DNA from: Kosakonia oryzendophytica
GTDB taxonomy: Bacteria; Pseudomonadota; Gammaproteobacteria; Enterobacterales; Enterobacteriaceae
Length of the DNA: 64,000 nucleotides
Direction of reading: 5' to 3'
NCBI RefSeq assembly: GCF_900094925.1
Contig: NZ_FMAY01000001.1
Span: forward strand, 310,001-374,000
Positions 57,966-64,000 of the stretch are shown one piece after another; position 1 is the stretch's first letter; every line of letters begins with the position of its first letter. The translations under genes and the position numbers were made by a program. Under the pieces are notes generated by a model. The model saw only the letters and a list, made by a program, of their open reading frames with translations, was not told where the DNA came from and made no database searches.

Positions 57966-58508
57966 TTACGGTAACAGGCTCTTGACGTCGATAGGTTTGG
58001 CTTCGTTTTCCGCTTCACCTTTATCTTTGCCGTCGATTGCCATACCTGCCATCCGGTAGAAGTTATATTCCGGGTATTTACCCGGACCGGAGATCAGCAG
58101 ATCCTCTTTTTCGTACACCAGATCCTGACGCTTAAACTCGCCCATTTCGAAATCCGGCGTGAGCTGAATAGCTGTTGTCGGGCACGCTTCTTCACACAGG
58201 CCGCAGAAGATGCAGCGGGAGAAGTTGATACGGAAAAACTCCGGATACCAGCGCCCATCCTGCATCTCCGCTTTTTGCAACGAAATACAGCCTACCGGAC
58301 AGGCTACCGCGCACAGGTTACAGGCAACGCAGCGCTCAGAACCGTCCGGATCGCGCGTCAGCACAATACGGCCACGATAGCGCGGCGGCAGGTAAACAGG
58401 CTCTTCCGGATACATCCGGGTTTCGCGTTTCGCAAACGCGTGCAGGCCAATCATCCAGATACTACGGACCTGGGTGCCGAAGCCCACGATTAATTCTTTT
58501 AACGTCAT
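57966..58508 (-). CDS. nuoI: NADH:quinone oxidoreductase subunit I
   Basis: NuoI is a peripheral-arm subunit carrying clusters N6a and N6b that pass electrons toward N2. Two ferredoxin motifs, [15 protein letters not shown] and [15 protein letters not shown], are visible. It has 180 residues, as in E. coli. The N-terminal amphipathic helix ([24 protein letters not shown]) anchors it to the membrane arm. It is 14 bases after nuoH. Confidence 0.97.
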   Translation of the reverse strand: MTLKELIVGFGTQVRSIWMIGLHAFAKRETRMYPEEPVYLPPRYRGRIVLTRDPDGSERCVACNLCAVACPVGCISLQKAEMQDGRWYPEFFRINFSRCIFCGLCEEACPTTAIQLTPDFEMGEFKRQDLVYEKEDLLISGPGKYPEYNFYRMAGMAIDGKDKGEAENEAKPIDVKSLLP

Positions 58509-58522
58509 GGTCTTTTCACCCC

Positions 58523-59500
58523 TTATTGCGCTTGCCAGAGAATGACGGCCGCCGTTCCCAGCAAGTTAATCAGCGTCAGCGGCAGGCAGATTTTCCAGCC
58601 GAACGACATCACCTGGTCATAACGCGGACGCGGTAACGCAGCGCGGATCAAAATAAACATCATCATAAAGAACGCGGTTTTGAGCGCGAACCAGATGAAT
58701 GGCGGTAAGAACGGCCCGTGCCAGCCACCGAAGAAGAGCGTGACCATCAAGGCGGAAATGGTGACGATACCGATATATTCACCAACGAAGAACAGACCGA
58801 ATTTCATACCGGAATATTCGATGTGGTAACCATCCGCCAGTTCCTGCTCTGCTTCCGGCTGGTCAAACGGATGGCGGTGACACACCGCCACACCCGCGAT
58901 TGCAAACGTCACAAAACCGAAGAACTGCGGGATAACGTTCCACAAACCTGTCTGGCTGTTGACGATATCGGTCATATTGAATGAACCGGCCTGAGCGACA
59001 ACCCCCATCAGGGAAAGCCCGAGGAACACTTCGTAGCTCAGCGTCTGCGCAGATGCGCGCATCGCTCCCAGCAAAGAGTATTTGTTGTTGCTCGACCAGC
59101 CGGCAAACAGCACCGCGTAGACGGCCAGGCCTGCCATCATCAGGAAGAAGAGGATCCCGATGTTCAGGTCGGCCACCACCCAGGTGGGGCTGACCGGCAC
59201 AATGGCAAACGCTAACAGCAGTGAGGTAAACGCAATCATTGGCGCAAGCGTGAAGATCACGCGATCCGAGAATTGCGGGATCCAGTCCTCTTTAAAGAAC
59301 ATCTTAATCATGTCCGCCACCAGCTGGAGTGAGCCCCCCCAGCCGACGCGGTTCGGTCCGTAACGATTCTGGAACAGACCCAGCAGACGACGTTCGCCAA
59401 AGCTCATAAATGCGCCGCAGGTGACCACCACCAGCAGGATCACCACCGCCTTCAGGATGCATAACAGAATGTCGATAACATCCGGTGTTAACCAGCTCAT
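58523..59500 (-). CDS. nuoH: NADH:quinone oxidoreductase subunit H
   Basis: NuoH forms the quinone channel and the E-channel at the junction of the arms. It has 325 residues, as in E. coli, and eight main hydrophobic helices. Family motifs are [22 protein letters not shown] and the loop with conserved acidic residues, [25 protein letters not shown]. It overlaps nuoG by four bases. Confidence 0.97.
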   Translation of the reverse strand: MSWLTPDVIDILLCILKAVVILLVVVTCGAFMSFGERRLLGLFQNRYGPNRVGWGGSLQLVADMIKMFFKEDWIPQFSDRVIFTLAPMIAFTSLLLAFAIVPVSPTWVVADLNIGILFFLMMAGLAVYAVLFAGWSSNNKYSLLGAMRASAQTLSYEVFLGLSLMGVVAQAGSFNMTDIVNSQTGLWNVIPQFFGFVTFAIAGVAVCHRHPFDQPEAEQELADGYHIEYSGMKFGLFFVGEYIGIVTISALMVTLFFGGWHGPFLPPFIWFALKTAFFMMMFILIRAALPRPRYDQVMSFGWKICLPLTLINLLGTAAVILWQAQ

Positions 59501-62223
59501 GCTTGCGCCTCCTGCAGATTTTCAAGACGTGCTCCGGCCAGAACCGGCGCAATGCCCGGCATGCCCATCGGCAAACCGACCTGCCCTGCCGCCAGACCTT
59601 CAGAAACCTGCAACGGCAGGCTGATAGTCTGCCCTTCGTAGGTAAAGGAGATATGCGCACCCGCGTTAACACCAAGCTTCGCCGCATCGACCGGGTTAAG
59701 CTTGATGTACGGTTGCGGCATACGGCTCTGGAACACCGGCGAGCGCTGCGACAATTCGTCACTGCCGAACAGATGATAGTACGGAGCGATACGCCATTTG
59801 CCGTCCTGCGCTTCAAACGCGCCTGGTACGGATGTGAAGTAATCCAGCCCGGTTTCAGAGGCTTCAATCAGGCGTACGCCCGGATCGCCATGGCGCAGAT
59901 GTCCCCCCACTTCATCCTGGAACTTGTTCCAGGCCTGCGGTGAGTTCCAGCCCGGCGCCCACGCGAACGGAATTTGCGAACGCGGTGCAGACGGCTGGTT
60001 GTTCCCTTCCATGGAGAAGGCAAACATGGTGTCTTTATCCTGCGGCTGACGCGGCTCATGCACGCTGATATTGGCGCGCATAGCAGTACGTCCGCTGTAG
60101 CGATGCGGTTCACGCGCCAGTTTCTGCCCACGAATGCGGAAGCTGGCATCCGGCGCGGCGTCTTTAATACCGGCCAGTTGCGGCAAGGCTTCTACCACTG
60201 CGTCGATCACATGATCAAGCTGTGTCCAGTCCACCTCGCGGTTTTGTACGGTGCTGTGCAGTGAGTGCAGCCAGCGCCAGCTCTCCAGCATCAGGGTTTT
60301 GCTGTCGTAATAGCTCGGGTCATACACCTGGAAGAAGCGCTGCGCGCGGCCTTCGTTATTGATGACCGTACCGTCGCTTTCCGCAAAACTTGCGGCAGAG
60401 AGCACGAGGTGCGCCTTGTCCATGATCGCCGTGCGCTGGTGATCAATCACCAGTACCAGTGGTGCTTTCGCCAGTGCGGCGTCAACGCGGGCTGCGCTGG
60501 CATGACGGTGCAGATCGTTTTCCAGCACCACAACCGCGTCTGCACTGCCGCTTTCCAGCTCAGCCAAGGCATCATCGAGGCTACCGCCGCCGATCAGGCC
60601 AAGACCCATACTGTTCACCGAACGGGCAATCATCGTCACGCCGACATCGGAACCACGGCCTTTCAGCGCTTTGGCGACGTTTGCCGCCGCGTGGATCACG
60701 TCGGCGCTGCCGGCGTTCGTACCGGAAATAATCAGCGGTTTTTTCGCCCCGGCCAGCGCCTGAACGATAACATCCACTTTGCTCTTCAGGTCGTTGCTCA
60801 GGCCGTCGACCGCCGGAGCGGAATCATCCAGCGCGTGAGCGATAGCGAAGCCTAACCGCGCCTGATCTTCCACCGGAGCGCAGTAGGTCCACGCGGCGAT
60901 ATCATCCAGGCGAGTGCTGTCGATGTTAGTGACGAACAGCGGATGTTTGGCACGCTGACCAATGTTCATGATTGCGGCAATCTGCCAGTCGGCGACTTTT
61001 TGCGCCGCCGCCATTTCACGGGCTTTGCCTTTCACTGCCTGACGGACAGCCAGAGCGACACGTGCGCCCGTCTGCGTGATGTCTTCTCCCAGGATCAGCA
61101 CCGCGTCATAGGATTCGATTTCGCGCAACGCCGGGGTATGGATACCGCCTTCGCGCAGCACTTTCAGCGCCAGCTCCAGACGTTGTTGCTCGCCTTTTGC
61201 AATGCCGGTATAGAAGTTTTCCGCACCGACCAGTTCACGCAGCGCAAAGTTGCTCTCCACGCTGGCGCGCGGCGAGCCAATACCGATCACTTTCTTCGAC
61301 TGACGTAGAATATCCGCTGCGCCCTGCATCGCCTGCTCGGCGTTAAGGGTGATCAGATCGTCGCCACGACGCTGAACCGGCTGACGCGGACGGTCTTTCA
61401 GGTTGACGTAGCCGTAGCCGAAACGACCGCGGTCGCACAGGAAATAGTGGTTAACCGTACCGTTATAACGGTTTTCGATGCGACGCAGCTCGCCATAACG
61501 TTCGCCCGGACTGGTGTTGCAGCCCAGCGAGCACTGCTGGCAGATGCTCGGTGCGAACTGCATATCCCATTTACGGTTATAACGTTCGGAGTGGGTTTTG
61601 TCTGTGAATACGCCAGTCGGGCAGATTTCCACCAGGTTGCCGGAGAATTCACTTTCCAGCACGCCGTCTTCCGGACGCCCAAAGTAGACGTTATCGTGCG
61701 CGCCATAGACGCCAAGATCCGTGCCGTCTGCATAGTCTTTGTAGTAACGCACACAGCGATAGCAGGCGATGCAGCGGTTCATTTCGTGAGAGATGAACGG
61801 CCCCAGATCCTGATTGCGGTGAGTACGCTTGGTAAAGCGATAGCGACGGAAGCTGTGACCGGTCATCACGGTCATATCCTGCAGGTGGCAGTTGCCCCCC
61901 TCTTCGCAAACCGGGCAATCGTGCGGGTGGTTGGTCATCAACCACTCCACGACGCTTTCGCGGAATTGCTTCGCTTCATCATCGTCGATCGAAATGAAAG
62001 TACCGTCGGATGCCGGTGTCATACAGGACATCACCAGGCGGCCACGCGTGTCTTCCGCGTTTTGATATTGCTTCACCGCACACTGGCGGCACGCACCCAC
62101 GCTCCCCAGCGCCGGATGCCAGCAAAAATAAGGAATATCAAGGCCCAGGGAGAGACATGCCTCAAGCAGGTTGTCCGCCCCATTTACCTCGTATTCTTTG
62201 CCGTCTACATGAATAGTAGCCAT
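59497..62223 (-). CDS. nuoG: NADH:quinone oxidoreductase subunit G
   Basis: NuoG is the largest peripheral-arm subunit and holds several iron-sulfur clusters. The start at 62223 ([13 protein letters not shown]) is 7 bases from GGAAG and gives 908 residues, matching E. coli; the ATG at 62229 is too close to the site. N1b cysteines are in the [18 protein letters not shown] region. N5 has [16 protein letters not shown] with its His, and N4 has [11 protein letters not shown]. The extra cluster N7 is present ([11 protein letters not shown]...[11 protein letters not shown]). The C-terminal half is a molybdopterin-oxidoreductase-like domain without cofactor. Confidence 0.96.
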   Translation of the reverse strand: MATIHVDGKEYEVNGADNLLEACLSLGLDIPYFCWHPALGSVGACRQCAVKQYQNAEDTRGRLVMSCMTPASDGTFISIDDDEAKQFRESVVEWLMTNHPHDCPVCEEGGNCHLQDMTVMTGHSFRRYRFTKRTHRNQDLGPFISHEMNRCIACYRCVRYYKDYADGTDLGVYGAHDNVYFGRPEDGVLESEFSGNLVEICPTGVFTDKTHSERYNRKWDMQFAPSICQQCSLGCNTSPGERYGELRRIENRYNGTVNHYFLCDRGRFGYGYVNLKDRPRQPVQRRGDDLITLNAEQAMQGAADILRQSKKVIGIGSPRASVESNFALRELVGAENFYTGIAKGEQQRLELALKVLREGGIHTPALREIESYDAVLILGEDITQTGARVALAVRQAVKGKAREMAAAQKVADWQIAAIMNIGQRAKHPLFVTNIDSTRLDDIAAWTYCAPVEDQARLGFAIAHALDDSAPAVDGLSNDLKSKVDVIVQALAGAKKPLIISGTNAGSADVIHAAANVAKALKGRGSDVGVTMIARSVNSMGLGLIGGGSLDDALAELESGSADAVVVLENDLHRHASAARVDAALAKAPLVLVIDHQRTAIMDKAHLVLSAASFAESDGTVINNEGRAQRFFQVYDPSYYDSKTLMLESWRWLHSLHSTVQNREVDWTQLDHVIDAVVEALPQLAGIKDAAPDASFRIRGQKLAREPHRYSGRTAMRANISVHEPRQPQDKDTMFAFSMEGNNQPSAPRSQIPFAWAPGWNSPQAWNKFQDEVGGHLRHGDPGVRLIEASETGLDYFTSVPGAFEAQDGKWRIAPYYHLFGSDELSQRSPVFQSRMPQPYIKLNPVDAAKLGVNAGAHISFTYEGQTISLPLQVSEGLAAGQVGLPMGMPGIAPVLAGARLENLQEAQA

Positions 62224-62240
62224 TAGCATGCTTCCAGTTG

Positions 62241-62307
62241 TCTCAGTCCGCGACTGAGAGTTAATCAAAATTCTGTTCGCGTCCCCTCACCGGTTCAGGA
62301 TGAGGGG
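62241..62307 (-). other. two RNA hairpins in the nuoF-nuoG spacer
   Basis: TCTCAGTC-CGC-GACTGAGA (62241-62259) is a perfect 8-bp stem just upstream of the nuoG ribosome binding site. CCCCTCA (62283-62289) pairs with TGAGGGG (62301-62307), near the nuoF stop. On the minus strand neither is followed by a T-run, so they look like mRNA stability or processing elements rather than terminators. Confidence 0.45.
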
Positions 62308-62314
62308 AGAACCA

Positions 62315-63652
62315 TTACCAGCGCGCTTTCAGCAAGTTTGGCTGGATACCGCCAATCGCATGGGTATTGCTGAATTGCTGTTTGATGCCCGCTTCAAACT
62401 CTTCGCGGAAATATTTAATCGCGCTCTGTAACGGTTCCACCGCACCTGGCGCATGCGCGCAGAAGGTTTTACCCGGCCCGAGTTGTCGACACAGTTGCTC
62501 AAGTGTCTCGATATCTCCGGGCTGGCCTTCACCACGCTCCAGCGCTCGCAGGATTTTTACGCTCCACGGCAGGCCGTCGCGGCATGGCGTACACCAACCG
62601 CACGACTCGCGTGCGAAGAACTCTTCCAGGTTACGCACCAGCGAAACCATGTTGATTTCATGGTCAACGGCCATCGCCAGCGATGTGCCCAGACGGCTTC
62701 CCGCTTTACCGATGCTTTCGAACTCCATCGGCAGGTCAAGGTGCGCTTCGGTCAGGAAGTCAGTACCCGCACCGCCCGGCTGCCAGGCTTTAAACTTCAG
62801 GCCATCGCGCATGCCGCCCGCGTAATCCTCAAGAATTTCACGGGCCGTGGTGCCGAACGGCAGTTCCCACAGACCGGGGTTTTTCACGCGGCCAGAGAAG
62901 CCCATCAGCTTGGTGCCAGTATCTTTACTGGTCGAAATATTCTGATACCACTCAACACCGTTTGCCAGGATAGCCGGAACGTTGCACAGGGTTTCGACGT
63001 TGTTAACACAGGTCGGTTTCCCCCACACGCCGGAACTTGCCGGGAAAGGCGGTTTGGAACGCGGGTTAGCACGGCGACCTTCCAGCGAGTTAATCAGCGC
63101 GGTCTCTTCACCACAGATATAACGCCCGGCCCCGGTATGCACGAACAGCTCAAAATCAAAACCGGTGCCGAGGATATTTTTACCCAGCAGTCCGGCTTCA
63201 GTCGCTTCTGCAATGGCGCGGCGCAGGTGAACCGCTGCTTCAATATACTCACCACGCAGGAAGATATAGCCACGGTACGCTTTCAGCGCGAATGCCGAGA
63301 TGAGCATACCTTCCACCAACAGGTGTGGCAGTTGCTCCATCAACAGGCGGTCTTTATAGGTGCCCGGCTCCATTTCATCCGCATTACACAGCAGGTAGCG
63401 GATATTCATCGATTCATCTTTCGGCATCAGACTCCACTTCAACCCCGTGGAGAAGCCCGCGCCGCCGCGGCCTTTCAGACCGGAGTCTTTTACCGCATTG
63501 ACAATTTCGTCCGGCGCCATACCTGTTAACGCTTTACGCGCACCGGCATAGCCATTTTTGCTCTGATACTCGTCCAGCCACACCGGCTGTTTGTCATCAC
63601 GCAGACGCCAGGTCAGCGGATGGGTTTCGGGAGTACGGATAACTGTTTTCAT
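62315..63652 (-). CDS. nuoF: NADH:quinone oxidoreductase subunit F
   Basis: NuoF binds NADH and FMN and carries cluster N3, the entry point of electrons into complex I. It has 445 residues, as in E. coli. The NADH/FMN site motifs are [18 protein letters not shown] and [19 protein letters not shown]. The N3 cysteines are in [14 protein letters not shown], with a distal Cys in [13 protein letters not shown]. It overlaps nuoE by four bases. Confidence 0.97.
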   Translation of the reverse strand: MKTVIRTPETHPLTWRLRDDKQPVWLDEYQSKNGYAGARKALTGMAPDEIVNAVKDSGLKGRGGAGFSTGLKWSLMPKDESMNIRYLLCNADEMEPGTYKDRLLMEQLPHLLVEGMLISAFALKAYRGYIFLRGEYIEAAVHLRRAIAEATEAGLLGKNILGTGFDFELFVHTGAGRYICGEETALINSLEGRRANPRSKPPFPASSGVWGKPTCVNNVETLCNVPAILANGVEWYQNISTSKDTGTKLMGFSGRVKNPGLWELPFGTTAREILEDYAGGMRDGLKFKAWQPGGAGTDFLTEAHLDLPMEFESIGKAGSRLGTSLAMAVDHEINMVSLVRNLEEFFARESCGWCTPCRDGLPWSVKILRALERGEGQPGDIETLEQLCRQLGPGKTFCAHAPGAVEPLQSAIKYFREEFEAGIKQQFSNTHAIGGIQPNLLKARW

Positions 63653-64000
63653 TTATACCGCTCCAGTAAATCAGGGATCCCTTCCGGTGTAAGATGACTG
63701 TGAGTATCCTCATCAATCATCATATTCGGGCCTTTGTCGCAGTTACCCAAGCAGCAGGTGGGAAGCAGCGTAAAGCGACCGTCGAAGGTAGTCTGGCCTG
63801 GCTTGATCTTCAGGTGGCTTTCAATCGCCGACTGAATGCCCTGATACCCGGTGATATGGCACACTACGCTGTCGCAATAGCGAATAACGTGGCGACCTAC
63901 CGGCTGGCGGAAGATCTGGCTATAGAATGTCGCCACGCCTTCAACGTCGCTCGCCGGGATACCCAGAACATCGGCAATGGCGTAAATCGCGCCATCCGGC
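63649..64000 (-). CDS. nuoE: NADH:quinone oxidoreductase subunit E, 5' end beyond window
   Basis: NuoE carries the [2Fe-2S] cluster N1a of complex I in a thioredoxin-like fold. The frame remains open to the window edge (upstream codons read [27 protein letters not shown]), so about 117 of the usual 166 codons are present and the first 49 or so lie outside. An ATG at 63936 is internal, not the start. Cluster ligands are in CDSVVCH and [15 protein letters not shown]. It is coupled to nuoF by a four-base overlap. Confidence 0.96.
   Translation of the reverse strand, partial: PDGAIYAIADVLGIPASDVEGVATFYSQIFRQPVGRHVIRYCDSVVCHITGYQGIQSAIESHLKIKPGQTTFDGRFTLLPTCCLGNCDKGPNMMIDEDTHSHLTPEGIPDLLERYK

Noticed and set aside
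62453..63529. 358-codon plus-strand frame opposite nuoF
   Set aside because: It is antisense to nuoF, which has a complete set of NADH, FMN and iron-sulfur motifs. No independent evidence supports it.
1..64000. CRISPR arrays, insertion sequences, toxin-antitoxin or defence islands
   Set aside because: No regularly spaced repeats, no transposase or inverted-repeat ends, and no defence-family proteins are visible; nearly all coding capacity is assigned to known backbone genes.

Overview
The window is chromosomal backbone of a member of the Enterobacteriaceae. Nearly every gene matches an Escherichia coli or Salmonella gene in length, product and order. The genus cannot be fixed from the sequence alone. 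A CheV gene between rnz and nuoN, an MgtE magnesium transporter next to yojI, and the absence of several E. coli accessory blocks point to a relative outside Escherichia; an Enterobacter/Kosakonia-like genus is a guess. The two window edges cut radD (5' end missing) and nuoE (5' end missing).

Layout. 1-5.5 kb: radD, rplY, the divergent yejK and yejLM, and tRNA-Pro(GGG). 5.7-12 kb: a variable stretch with cybB, a VIT-type Fe/Mn transporter, a cation diffusion facilitator, mqo, the decayed remnant of a SulP anion transporter, and mgtE. E. coli K-12 carries narP/ccm/nap/eco between proL and mqo. 12-18.4 kb: yojI, alkB-ada, apbE, ompC and the small RNA MicF. 18.8-25 kb: the Rcs envelope-stress phosphorelay (rcsD, rcsB, rcsC). 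25-32.7 kb: gyrA, ubiG and the class Ia ribonucleotide reductase operon nrdA-nrdB-yfaE. 32.8-39.5 kb: the glycerol-3-phosphate regulon (glpTQ divergent from glpABC). 39.6-42 kb: yfaY, yfaZ, nudI. 42-49 kb: the menaquinone operon menF-D-H-B-C-E. 49-52 kb: elaB, elaA, rnz and cheV, the last behind a flagellar sigma-28-type promoter. 52-64 kb: the complex I operon, nuoE to nuoN, on the minus strand.

The genes connect through respiration. Mqo, GlpABC and complex I feed electrons into the quinone pool, the men genes make menaquinone, and UbiG makes ubiquinone. NrdAB with its ferredoxin YfaE supplies deoxynucleotides. RcsDBC, MicF/OmpC and YejM watch over and shape the envelope.

Compared with my knowledge of E. 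coli K-12, the ato genes (rcsC-gyrA), yfaL (ubiG-nrdA), inaA/yfaH (yfaE-glpQ), the rhm genes (glpC-yfaY), ais-arn-pmrD (nudI-menE) and the elaD/yfb block (rnz-nuoN) are absent from these junctions. I see no CRISPR array, insertion sequence, prophage or defence system. No clearly new biological system is evident. The most unusual items are the metal-transport pair with a Fur-like palindrome, the chemotaxis gene wedged beside nuo, the SulP gene in decay, and paired hairpins in two nuo spacers.
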